In this document: piece by piece, positions 1-12,700 of the stretch | Position numbering within the stretch: position 1 is the stretch's first letter | How the letters are laid out: each line of letters begins with the position of its first letter | Assembly (NCBI RefSeq): GCF_020966635.1 | Contig: NZ_JAJKFQ010000001.1 | Location: 1,116,001-1,180,000 of the forward strand | Reading direction: 5' to 3' | Source of the DNA: Stieleria sp. JC731 | GTDB lineage: Bacteria > Planctomycetota > Planctomycetia > Pirellulales > Pirellulaceae | Length of the DNA: 64,000 nucleotides | The notes under the pieces: model-generated | What the model was told of the DNA's origin: nothing | The model's input: only the letters and a program-made list of their open reading frames with translations | Databases searched by the model: none | Position numbers and translations under genes: made by a program

Positions 1-434
1 GAGGGTGCATCTCCATACCCCAGGTCGGTCAGCCAGTCCCCCACGTATCGTTGGAAAGTCTGACTGCTTCGCGAGATCGGCTCATACCCCGTTGAAACGG
101 GCGTCCTGGCGTAGGTGTCGTCGATCACAAAATCCAACGAATGGACTGATGTTTTCGTTGCCAACAGATCTGACCACCAGTCGACGCTGTCCTGGATCTT
201 GGCCAGCGTGGCATCGATTTCCTGCTCGTCCCAATTCTCCGTATCAGGATCGATCGAGCCATCACTTTCGAAAAAGACGGGGGTGACAGTTACCGTCCCA
301 AGCAGGAATTCGCCGGTATCGGTTGGCGTGGCGCCATACGGCATATCGGCGGCCATCAGCTGTCGCTGTTCACAAAGTTGGAACAGAAGCTGGCGTCGCG
401 AATGATGACGAGTGGTTTGTCGCGACTTTTTCAT
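1..434 (-). CDS. LEPR-XLL domain secreted protein, 3' truncated by window edge
   Basis: This reading frame enters from the left edge of the window, so its C-terminus is not seen; about 144 residues are visible. It starts at an ATG at 434 preceded by an AGGA at suitable spacing. Residues 1-16 are basic (MKKSRQTTRHHSRR), followed at about 17-30 by LFQLCEQRQLMAAD, which matches the planctomycete LEPR-XLL export signal. The mature part begins with a Gly/Thr-rich segment and a WDEQEIDATLAKIQDSVDWW stretch typical of the N-terminus of large planctomycete secreted proteins. The giant gene downstream-to-upstream of it carries the same kind of signal, so the two may be exported by one route. The export signal call is a family match by eye; the function of the mature protein is unknown. 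Confidence 0.8.
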   Translation of the reverse strand, partial: MKKSRQTTRHHSRRQLLFQLCEQRQLMAADMPYGATPTDTGEFLLGTVTVTPVFFESDGSIDPDTENWDEQEIDATLAKIQDSVDWWSDLLATKTSVHSLDFVIDDTYARTPVSTGYEPISRSSQTFQRYVGDWLTDLGYGDAP

Positions 435-798
435 TGATAGTCCTAACACCGATGCTATCTGTGGCGGCATCGAAAATCATGATGGCCTGTATACACAGGG
501 AGCATCATCTGTGGGGTGCAAAATTATTCAGCAAAACACGTTTCACCGTTATTGGACGTGTCGGGACGCGGCGAGGTTCCTGACAAGCTCAAACGCTGAA
601 AATCGTGAGGCGAACCGGTGAACTGTCGAATCGCTTCGACGACTCACAAATTAATTCGCCCGTTACATCGCTGTGTCGTTGTGGATGCTAGTTAAACACC
701 CGCTGACACAGCGATGGAGATTACTGAATCTTATGCACTTCAACCGATGGTAGTACACCGGTTTCGGCTTCTATCGACTTTCCCAACTGTGTGGAAAC
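435..798. other. intergenic region between two LEPR-XLL genes
   Basis: No convincing gene is seen here. It lies between the start of the truncated LEPR-XLL gene and the stop of the giant gene, both on the minus strand, so it should hold the giant gene's terminator and the partial gene's promoter. The only clear structure is an 11-bp perfect inverted repeat at 667-715. Confidence 0.6.
667..715. repeat. 11-bp inverted repeat downstream of the giant gene
   Basis: The arm ATCGCTGTGTC at 667-677 is perfectly complementary to GACACAGCGAT at 705-715, with a 27-base loop. It lies 84-132 bases past the stop codon of the giant gene. No T-run follows on either strand, so a classical intrinsic terminator is not proven; an RNA 3' end structure or a protein-binding site are alternatives. 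Confidence 0.5.
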
Positions 799-3700
799 TT
801 ACAGGGACGCGAAGAACTGATCGAGTCCGTTTTCCTTCTCAGAGCTTGCCGAGCCAGCTTTGTCCATGGCCAAGTCGTCCACGATCGAATCGAGTTCGAT
901 CACTTCGGGCAAGTCAAAGATGCTGGATTGATCAGCGGTTTCCTCTGATGGCAGGGTTGGTCCCATTTCCGCAGAGTCATCGCCTTGGTCATCCGAGTCG
1001 CTATCGCTTGTTGCAGGTAGCAAGTCCGATTGACGGATCAGCAAGTCACCGGCCGCGGTCGTAGCACTTGCCAAAACTCCCGATCCGGCTGAGACAAAGC
1101 TGCCCGAAACCAGTTCTCCTTCACCGCTGGCTCCGTTACTGATCCGAGCCAACTCGTTGATCACCGCCAACGCGTCGCTGGCAGACATGAATCCGTCGCC
1201 ATTGACATCGGGGTAAATCGGCGAAGTGATCGGAGTCGTTTGCAGATTCACCGAACCAGTCGTTGCCGCATTACGAGCAATCGAGTTGATGATGTTCAGT
1301 GCGTCCAGCGGCGATACTGCTCCACTGTTGTTTGCGTCGTAGCGATTGACGGGATTGGTGTAAGGATTGTTCGAGATGAAGATCTCGTAATCCTCGACCT
1401 CACCGCTCGCTGCGTCACCATTCGGTCCGAGGTTGCTATTTTCGCTGATACGGAATCGAGCGTAAGTCGAACCTGACAATGCCGATGCTGGAACATCGAT
1501 CAGCTTGGTTGTGGTCGTATTATCGACCAACGCAGGACCACGGTTGGTGCCCGCAGTGCCGAATCGATAACGTTCACTCGCTTCGAACTGACCGTTTTGG
1601 TTCCAGTCGAACCACGCGTCTACATAAACCGGTTGGTCGGTCGAAGTTCCCGCGTCATCGTTACGGACGAAGATTCCAACAGGGAAGCTGAAGCCGGCTT
1701 GGAACGAAGCTGGCAACGTGATGCCGTCGTCGTTATCGGCGTTCGGCAGTTCTGCATCCGCGTCCGCACTCACGCTTGGCCCAAGGCTAAGCGAAGGATC
1801 GATTTGGTGACGTGGGCCACCGCCAGCCATCGTGCTGACATAAGGTACCGGTGCGTCTCCGTAGTCGTATCCGGTGCCGATAAAGATCGTCAGTTCGGTG
1901 CGTCCATCGGCTTGGTTAGGCTGAAGTTCGTTTCCGACTTGGTCTTGGATCACCACGCGATCAACTGCACCGAAGCCGCTTACTCCGCCGGTACCTTCAA
2001 GGAAGACGCGAACGTCAACAGTTGAAGCACTGACACCGGTCAAGTTTTGATCTTCGATCGTTTGGCGAATCACTTCGGCGATCTCAACATCGGTCAAATC
2101 GATCGCGATGTTGATTGGTACCGTCGGGCCTTCACCGGGAAGTGCGATCTGAGTTGCGCTCGAGTTCGAAACGTCGATCGAGTAGGTCGAATCGCCACCA
2201 AGGAAGATTCGGCCGAATCCGGCGTTCTCAGGTGCCAAGCCTAGGGTTGAGCCACCGATTGCTCGTACCAGAGCATTGATGACGGCATCCAGGCTTGCCT
2301 GTTGGTTGATCGAAACACGGACGGCATTTTGGTTGACCAGCAATCCGTCGACATCGAATTCAAAGTCGATAACGTTGACCGAGCCGAGGCTGATCTGGAT
2401 CGAATCGCCATCAGCAACGTCCGCGATCATGGTTCCAGGGATCACTGGGATCTGGAATCCAAATCCGGTTTCGGTGCCGCTGTTGCCGCTGACTTGCAGT
2501 GCACCACTTGTGCTGGTGACTGTCGAAAGTGGAGTGCCGCCGACAAGTTGCAACGTTTCACCTGATGAACGCGCGGTGAAGGTCAACGTCGTGTCGTTGT
2601 TGATCGCTTCGGCAAGCAGAGCAACGAAGTCTGCGGTCGTTCCTGCAGCGGGAATCGTTACGGCGGTTGCCGTTGGGGTGGCTGCATTGTTCGAATCGAA
2701 TTCAAACGTGCGTGTTACATTGCCGTCGTACAGCTGAAGCAAAATGCCATCGGCCGTCGTTGCGGTCAGACCAGCCAGGAAGTCGACGATCAGTCCGGTT
2801 TCGTATTCGAATACGGTTGGCTGATTCAAGCTGTCGACAACCGTCAGCTTCGCTCCATCGGGATAGACAACGCCGCTGCCTGCTTGAACGATCGCATCAC
2901 TGCCATCGACCATGCGGATCAGGTAGGTCGAGTTGTCTTCCCAGGCACCAGCAATCGGTGTGAGACGAATAACGTTGGTCGATGGGTTGTAGGCGAATCG
3001 GTAGTCCGTGCCTTCAACCAATGGCACGCCGTCTTTCAACAAGATCAGTGATCCGGTCGAAACGGTATCGTCTTTGATGCCGGTGCCGGGAACGGTATCC
3101 GAAGGTGCCAAGCCATCGATCAATTGGATTTCGAAAGCGTCAGGGCGATTACCCAGCACGGTCGCACGACCCGCATCCAGACCAATACCAGGGGCATATG
3201 GTTGCAGCAGTGTGACGCGTGGGCCTTCCATATCGCCGCGGTCAAATCCACCACGGTCTTTGAAGACACGTTCGCCAAGTCCGCTTGGTGGTTCGACATC
3301 GGGATCGTCAACTCGGGTTTGTCCATTGACATCCAAGACTGGAGCAAGGACAGGTGACGGCGAGATGCCGACCGCATTTCGGATCGTTGTCAGGCTTGGG
3401 CGATCTGGCAATGAATCGATCGAGCTGTCGATGATTCGCGAGCCCGATGCCGGTGCGAAGACGAAGTTAGCCGGATCGACGAAAACCGCTTCAGAATTCG
3501 TCAGGACTTGAGCCAGTTGACCAAGGCTGACACCTGCGTCGGTGTTATTGGTGTTCTTGTAATAAGAGTTGCCACCGGAGATGAATCCACCGTTGTCACC
3601 GGCAAGTGAAATACCAGTTTCGGTATTCGCAATCACGTTGTTCAACAAAGTCGGTGACGATCCGCCGTTGATGCTGATCCCGACTCCGCCCGCGGTGTAT

Positions 3701-6700
3701 TGATCAACAGGAACACTGCTGATCGCTCCGATCGCGTCAATGTCGGCACCCAATGCACTGCCGCTCGCGTCGCCTTGACGCAGGTCGGTCAGGCGGACGA
3801 ATGAGAAGCGATCGTTGGGGCCAAAGCCAAATTGATCGATGTCGATTTGGTTGGTAAGGCCACCAATGATTCCGACACTGGTGTAGCTTAATCCGTCTCG
3901 GCTGATCTCCACTTGAACCGATTCGATAGCACCGGTTTCGAAGACGACCAAGTCGCCCGCTGAAGTGCCATCGCCGGTCAAGTAGTTGTCAGTGAACTGA
4001 ACCGTTAGTGTGCCGCCCAGTCCCAACGAAACCGCAGTCAAACCGTCCGTCGGTTCGGTTCCACGACCGGTTCCGTCTGGAGCTCCCAAAGCTGCCGCTG
4101 GCGTTTGGTGCGTTAGGGTCGGAGGCGATCCACCGGCGTTTGGTGAGTAATCAGTCACGACATCGGCGAACGAGATCAACCCTTGGTCGAACAAGATGCC
4201 TTTGAAGGTGTCCGAAGGCGAGCTTGTGCCTGCGGTGATCGAACCACCGATGATCGTGTTGTTCACGATGCGGTCGATGTTGACCGGATCCAAGTCGGTT
4301 TCGTTTAGTGTGATGTCCAAGCCTTCGACTTGAATTCCACCGGTGCCGTTGAAGGCGACGACGTTACTTTGAACCACAACACCCGGAACGTAGTGTTCTG
4401 AGTTCAATTCGACGAGGTTTCGTGGGTAGCGAACGATCGATGATGTGTCGTTACCTGCGACGTTTGCACTCGCGTCGTGTTGAATCGAGATGCCGTATTC
4501 GGAGTTGTATAGGAATCGGCTGCTTTCAACCATGATCACGCCCTGAGCCGAACGTTCTCGGTTGCTGTCCCCGCGAAGACGCGAGTGATCGACAGCGGCC
4601 AAGGTGCCTTCGGAGTCGGAGACGATCACATCGCCAACCAAGTTGATTCGTGGATCGATGCGAACGAGTTGCTTGACTCCTGCGGCAGGTGTGACGCTGG
4701 TGTCAAACCCGGTGCTCGGAACTGCAGCAACATCCATGACGCTGCGGACGTCGGTTCGGTTGATCGCGCCGATGATGCTCTTGGCAACCTCGGTCGCAGT
4801 TTGAGCACGCAGCAGTCCGGTGTCTTCGTCGGTCACATTAAGCGAGACCGGAACACCGACGCGGCCAGGTGTCACCGAGCCATCGAAGTCGTATTCGAAT
4901 TCGACAGTCGAGCGTCCGTCGCTGATCGAGAATACTTGTCCGTCAACAAGTTCGCTGGCGGGACGAGCTTCGATCGTGATTGCATCGCTGAATCGCTCAT
5001 TGCTGTTGAACTCACGGAATTGCAGTCCGCTGATGCTCGAGATGTATTCGCTCGAATCACGGATCTCCACTTGGTATGAACCTGTTACTAGGTCGCTGAG
5101 TGGATCATCGGGTTCTGGGAAAGCAAAGCGAGTATCGCTGACGAAGGATGTGTCGATACCGGAACCGGCAGGGCGATCGTCAACAACTTGTTCGCCGCGT
5201 TCTGCCAAGCCGATGATGAAATCGTCCAGGTAGATACCGTTGAAATCGTTGTCGCGTGATCCCGCAACCGGAGTCGCTCCGTACTGGTCAACATAACGCT
5301 GTGAGGCGTTGATGAACGGTCCAGAGTTCGACAGGTTGAATCCAGGTAGCGTGACTTGGGCGCCATCTACAGGAATGTAGTTTGGCGTTACCGTCGAAAT
5401 CGATGCTGGAATGAATCGAGTCAACAGGGCGGTGCGAATCGCTTGGGCGACTTCTGCAGCACTCATCGATGCACGAACGTTGATCGCGTTCGGTGTCGTC
5501 GATGAGACGTTGCGGACGGTTAGCAGTGTTGTCGAAGGCGATGACAGGTCACTTGCGTTTCCGAACTCGATCGAGTTTCCATCGGTGACGAAGTTGTAGG
5601 TCATTGCGGCCGCAGGTGGCATTGCTGCAACCATGCTGCTGATCAAGTCAGCGATCTCAGCCGAAGACAGAGATGCCAAGTCAGCAGCAGGTCCAAGGTC
5701 GATCGCGATTTCATTTGGAGCCGACAACGGATCCAGCGGATCTGATGGGCTGGAATCGATCGTACGAGTGCCGTCGTCCAAGACATAGGTTTGACCATCC
5801 AGGACGAATTCGACACGAGCCGCTGCATCCGCCGCGTATGCCGAAGAAATCTGGGCACCCGATGGGGCGATCAACGTCGGTGGGAAGTTGATCTCGAATG
5901 TTTCGCCGCTAACGCGAATGCTTTGCCCTTCGATCAGATCCGAAGCCGGAATGGCTTGGATCGAAGCCGAGCCAGTGTCAACGCGGCCGGCGGTCGAAAA
6001 CTCGACCAACAGACGCAGACCTTCCAGGCCAGCAAACTCGGACAACGGAACGCGAGCTTGTCGCCAAGTCGGGGTGTTATCAAACAGTTGCTGCTTATCG
6101 ACATCGATGGTGTCGTTGTATGGAGCGTTCTGTGGAGGATCATCGAATTCATCGTCTGGGCCACCGATCGACGCAGGATCGTTGGATCCGGGACGAGTCA
6201 CCGTCGTGTTCAGCGCGACCGCGTGCTGGGTTCCATCGGGTTCGACAACAAACACACGCAGTGCGTCCGTCGATCCGCCACCATCAGCTTCGATCAGGTA
6301 GGTGAAGTACAACATCGGCAAGTCGCTTTGCGAGTAGTTTGCCAATGAGAATTCGTTACTGAGAACTTCGCCTTTCGCTCCACCTGGGAAGTTGAAGGTC
6401 TGGTTGACACCTTGCCCATCGCGACGACCCGTTGCCGTTGGATATTCTGACGGATCGGAGTAGTTCGATTGGAACTGGCCTTCATAGTTGAATGCCAGCG
6501 ATCGAGTGCCACCGTTGTTGTTGTGACCGGCGTCTCCGGAGCGTGAATCGGTGAAGTGCCACAGGTTGTAATCCAAGGTGCTGAAGTCCAGACCTTGTGC
6601 ATCCTGGATCCCGGTGGAGATCATCGATCGTCCGCCGGCGAAGTATGGCACCAATTCACCTTGCAGGTTGAAGGCGTAGATGTTTCCGCTTTCGGTGATG

Positions 6701-9700
6701 CCGAACAAGACGTTGGAGTACAGGCCACCATCGACGCTGTTCGGACCTGCTCGCAAACCGGTAAAGCGTTCGCCAACTCGTTGCAAGTCAGTCGCGGTCG
6801 CGACCAACTCACCGATTTGCCGGTTGCCGTTGATGATTTGAGTTCCGGCGATCAGCTGGTTCGAACTGACGCGGTAAAGCCCGCCAGCGTCGCTGATCGC
6901 ATAGATGTCGTTTCCGACAATTTCTACACCGGTGATCAAGCCGCCTTGTGGAAGTCCACCGGCAACAAGGTTTCCGGTCGCGACAGAGATGTTACCGCCG
7001 CTGATCAAGACACTGTGGTTTTGATCGGTCGCGGTGAATGTCGCACCGAGTGAATTGATTACGTCAGTGACTTTCTGGGCGACATCCGATGCGGTGTCGT
7101 CTAGTTCGATTTGGATGACTTCCGAACCTGGCGTCACACCGATTGTGCCGCCACCGACCAAGCCAGACGAACTGACGATGATGGTCGATGCACCAGGAAC
7201 GGTGAAGCTCAGTCCGTTGACATTCGCAGTGATCGAATTGTTCGCGAACGCGTCGAGGATCGCATCCAAAACCTGAGTCGCATCGAATGATTCGTCAATC
7301 AAGATTGGAATGTTGTTGCCCGCGACTCCAGCAGCTCCGATGCTTGACAAACCGGCACCAAATGTGGTGAAGGTTGCGTTCGGGCCGAATGCGATTTCGT
7401 TACCCAGCAAGGTGATGTTCGCATCGGGCAGGTTCTGAACGATTGCCGATGCTAGGTCGGTCGCGATCGCGGTGACGGGACGAGCCAAGCCGCCAGCACC
7501 ACGGACGACGATCGGAATGTTGTTCGCGTTGGTTGGCTGGGTACCTTGAGCAACAAATTCGAACGTTTCGAAGCCGGTTCCGGTGCTGACCGTGACGCGT
7601 TGTCCGACGTCCAATCCGCCGTTGGCGAAGACGTTAGCCAGACGCAGGCGACGGCCCGTGTCAAATTCGAACGTGGTGCCGCCGACGGTTAGTGTATCGC
7701 CATCAAGGACTGGAGCACCGGTGACCTGTACGGCAGCACCGATTAAGTCAAATTCGAACGCAACGGTGTCAGTGCCGCTGGTAATCGAGAACCCGTCACC
7801 ATCGAACAACTGCTGGACAAAGTTGCCTGCCGCGTTGACGCTGATTACATCCGTTACGCCAAGTTGTGTAGCACGGCCAAGTGCGATCGGTGTTGTGTCG
7901 ATTTGTCCGACTTCACGACGGTCAGTACCTGCACCAGCGATTGAAACGAATCGGTTGGTGAATGGGTCGCCATTGGTCAAGCCGGTCGACGGGTCAAATT
8001 CCCAAAGAACGTTGGTGCGGTAATCGATTCCGGGGTTGCCGCCAGCCGCACGGCTACCGACGAAGAAGCCGCGTTCGGTGTTTAGCAGTTCTCGAATCGT
8101 CAATGCTTCGATTGTGACACCTTCGTCCGAAGTTGCTTCCAGAATTTCTGGGTTGGGAGCTTCCGAAACGATGGACTCCAACGTTTCCAGAACTGGAGCG
8201 GTGTTCACGGTTGTTGGAGTTCCGGTTCCGGTATCCAACTGGACATAGAAGTACGACGAGTCGCTTCGTGGTCGACCAGAGAATTGTGTGTACGCATACA
8301 GTTCACCGTTGGAGCGGAATGCCGCATCACGGATCACTTCACCACCGAAGTTGCCAACTTCGCCATAGTCAACACCGGTGAATGGGTTGACGATGTGCAA
8401 ACCACTTGTCGTGTTGACGTACAAGTAAACGTCGTCAAGCGAGTACGGCAGAATTGACGAGCTGTTGAACAAGATGCCGTTTTGCATATTGTCGTCAGCG
8501 ATTCGGTCGATCGCCGCGATCGGTTCAACACGAACCAGTGGGTTGTTACTGGCTGGGTTGAAGAACTGATCCATTGCGATCGGAACTTGTGTCTGATTGC
8601 TGACCGCAACGTAGTAGGTGCCTTCGGCCAGTTCGACAGAACCAATGAATGGGTCTTGTGTTCCCGCACCGCCTCGGCTGAGATCATCGGTGCTATTATC
8701 TGAACGCGAGGACGGCAAGTCTTCTGCGATGTTGCTGTCAGTACCTGTGTAGATCAGGTTGCCAGCCGCGTCGAAAACGTACAGAGCCATGTCGCTGCGA
8801 GCAAAGTTGGACGCGTAGTCCAAATCGATCACGGTCGACAAGAACAATGGCGAGTTGTCGCGGGTCAAGTCGTCGTACTGAATGTCGAATTGATACCAGT
8901 CGACGTCCGTTGCCGAGTCGATTGAACCAGCGATCGATTTTGCCAGACGGTCACTTTGCAGAGGTCCGGCAGCCGCAGTGGTATCGTCGCCAACGCTGAA
9001 GTAGCCCAGTCGCTGTGCCGTCGATGCCGTATCGTTTGATGCGGTCGTTTCGGCTTCTTCGCCAGTCAGTTGCGAGTGCAATGGCTGGCCGATGATTTGC
9101 AAGCCGTTGGTGGCATAGCGAATGTCGGTCAGGCGAACCTGAGTACCGGCACTCTCGTCGGCTTCCTGCAAACGAATTTGCATTTGGTAGCGACCGCGAG
9201 TCAAACCGCCAGTGACATTGGCGGGATCGATCAGTGTTGCGAAATCGCTCGCATCACGCGTGTTGCTACTGCGTACACGCACGTGGTACTGGTTTCGCGT
9301 TCCAGTCTCGCCAGGCAAGCGGATTCGCATGCCGGCGTCTTTGTAGTTGTACGAGTAGGTGTCTTGCAGCACCGAATCCGCATTTTCAACAACCGGTGCT
9401 GGGGATGCGGGAATCGCAGGGAATACACCTGCCGTCGACAACCGGAATCCCGGGACGTCGGTTGCGGTGAAGAAGTCAGGGTCGAACTGAACTTCGACAA
9501 CGTATTGGCCAGTGGCCGAATTCGAAAGTCGATTTGCTGTGACGAAACCGATTTCATTGCTGAACGTGCTGTTAAGTGCGTTTGCAATCGCGGCAGCCGG
9601 ATTGGCCAAGAACGTTGTGACGTCAACGTTGACCGTTTGTGTGCTGACGCTGGTATCAAGGCCCAACGTGAAGGTGCCAGATGTCGCATTCGCGATCGCA

Positions 9701-12700
9701 CCGTCGAAAGTAAAGCGGGCAACCGGAATGCGTTCTTCGTTGACCGTCAGAGCCTGAGCCGAATCGCTATCAAGCAGGGGTGAAACGTACAGTCCGGTCG
9801 CAGCGTCTTGTTCGGCAAGAAGTGAATCGTTCGATGCGGCAAGCACGTTGCCGTTGATGTCGATCAATTCAATAACCGTGTCCAGGCTGGTGCTGGTGCG
9901 GTCAATGTCCAGCCAGACTTCGGTGCCGCTTTCGGCGACGAAAGAGTAAACATCGATGTCATCGCGAGTCGTGATCGCACCGTCAACGATGAAGCCAAGT
10001 CGACGGTTTTCGTCACCCGACTGCTCGTTGGGAGCCAATTCGCCCAAGAACTGAGCTTGGCCCGGGATGGCGTTGTTCTCGAACACGGTCATGCGGACCG
10101 GTTCTTGTTCGGCAACTGCCGCAACGTTGCGGTCGTCGGCACCTTCACGAATGACGACGCCTTCCCATTGGCCTGTCGACAGTGAAGCCGTTGGAGGCTG
10201 GACGACAGTTGGGTCAGCAGCAAGCAACTCAAGGAAGCTGGTCACACGCGAATTCAACGCATTGCTGTTAACGATCCAGGACAGTGCGGTGGTGACGTCT
10301 TCGGTACCATTAACGGTTCCAAAAACAGGGTCAACCATCGACGGCAGGTCGGTCAGGTCAATTACACCGGGAACTGAGTAAGCTTGGTTTCCGGCAAGGA
10401 TTTGAGTTTCCAAATCTGGGAACGCATCCGCGGCCCAACCTTCGTAAGTCGCATTGATCTGGTTGGTGCCGTCATTGCTGTAGAAGCCACCGTGCGAGAA
10501 TCCGACACGCAAAGCACTGTCAACGGTGTAGACACGGAAGTCGGCTTGTCCCGGGGTGCCGACGGTGTACATCAAGTCGTCGGTCGGAAGATTGATGTCT
10601 TCGTCGAGGTAGCTGACAACCCGGATGTCACCCAGCGGCGATGTGCTGCTGAGGTCCAGGCTTGTGAACATTGTCGCCAAGCCGTCGATGAAGGTCGTTG
10701 TAGCAACCCAGTTCACAACACCATTCGGTCCGGCGTAGGTGCCGCGGCTTTCAACTGTATCGTCAGCGATCAGCTGTGCCGGTTGGGTAATTGTAGTTTG
10801 ATTCAGCGGGGTCGTTGTACCGCCGCTGGTCAGGTACGTCGAATACTGGAATACGTAGTTCTGCGAAACCAGCTGTTGGCCGGTTTGCATGTTGTCGACG
10901 GTCACCAACGAATTGATGATGTCATTCGCATCGCCAACCGTCGCGGTAAACGATCCGGTGATCGTCGCAGCCACGTCGTTGTCGATCGTGGTTCCCAGGT
11001 TCACTTCAGGACCGGTTGGAAGATTGCCAACCAGTTGTGGAGTTCCGCTGGTGTTGTCATCGTCACCGCTGGTGATCACGCCGCTGATGACACCATCGTT
11101 GTCGGTGTCAACTTGTGCGTAGCCATCGATGGTGAAGCCAGCGCCGACAAAGTCGTCGGAAATCGCCGTCATGACGACTGGGAAGTCCGGGTGTCCAATC
11201 AATTGCAGCGATCCACCGATGCGATCGGCGATGTCACGGAATTGACCGCCAGCTGATAGCAACGATCCGCCGACAACAATGCCAGCCGGATTGGTGTTTT
11301 CCTGACCTTCTTGCGACTCGAATTTGACGACCAGTGAACCACGGGCGTCACTGATCAAACGCAAGCCACCGTAGATGTGCTTGTTCGGGATTTCGATGGT
11401 TTCATTGACAACGTGAACAATGTCAACGTCGTCCCAAACGCCTTCGGTGACCAGCTCGCCGCCACGGACAAGCATGCCGTTGATGCCGTTGCGGGTCAGC
11501 GAGTTGTCTTCGACGAGTGGTCCCAAGTTTCCGACAACGTCAAAGTTGTTGAGCATGCCGGTCGAACGACCGTGATCGGATACTTCGTTTCCATTCAGCG
11601 AGTTCAAGTCGATTGTGATCGCTGCGGCGTCGTTATCGATGAAATCGTTGTTGACGATGATCGGCGTTGATGCACGGACGAATACCGTGCCCGGAGCGTT
11701 ATCGCCACGGCCGACGCGAGTGTCATTGACTGATTCGCGTCCGTCAGCGCTGTTTTCGATGCGGCTATTCGTCAGACGCAATGTTCCTTGATGAACCTCG
11801 ATCGCGTTGAACGAAGCGAAGCCGCCTTCGATACGGGTCGATCCACCGGCACCAGCGATTACGGCATGGTCGAAGCTTGCGACAGAGCCAGGGCCGATGT
11901 AGATACCGCCCCAATCACCAGGGTTCAGTTCGGCACTGTTGTCACGTGAATTGGTGTCGAACGTTCCGCCACCACCGTAACGCTGATCTTCCAAGCTGGT
12001 GATGACGATCGGATTTCCGGACGTGCCTTCGGCGATGAAGTTCGCACCGAATTTCGCTTCGATCCGAGCACCATCGATTTTGATAACCGTTGAAGGATCG
12101 ATCACCAAGCTAGCGTCCAGTCGACTTCGTAGTGGACTCGCAAATGTCGCGAGTTCGGCGCCGCCTTCTTCCATGCGGTCAGTGTAAGTCGTGTTGCTGG
12201 CGTTCAGGTTTGCGACCAGTTTGAATGGTCCAGGATTGCCAGTGACAGGATCAATCGTCGCGCGGTACAGACGGCGCGACACCACATCGCTGCTGCTTGA
12301 CGGAGTTGGCAATTGAACCAAACGGATGCCACTGTTGTCGTTAGCAACATTAACAGAAACGGTTTGGTCGCTTGCAGCCGATTCCAGGCCATCTGAGGTG
12401 ACGTTTGTAAGACGGTATGCATATCGTCCGGCGTCGATGGCTCCACCACCAACAACTTCACTCAGTCGAATCAAAATCGACGATGGTGCGCCCGATTGGA
12501 CAATCGCTCCACCCGGTGTTCCTTGGATGACCAAGTTCTCGGTCAGAACGTGTGGGATGTCCGTATCATCGAAGCGGGTTGTGCGAGTGATCGCTTCCAA
12601 GTCTTCACCGCTGCGTTGTTGCAGTCGGATGTAGAGACCGTTGATGCTGTTGTCGGAAAGGCTATTGCCGTGGATTTCCGGTCCGACTCGGGTGTAGTCC

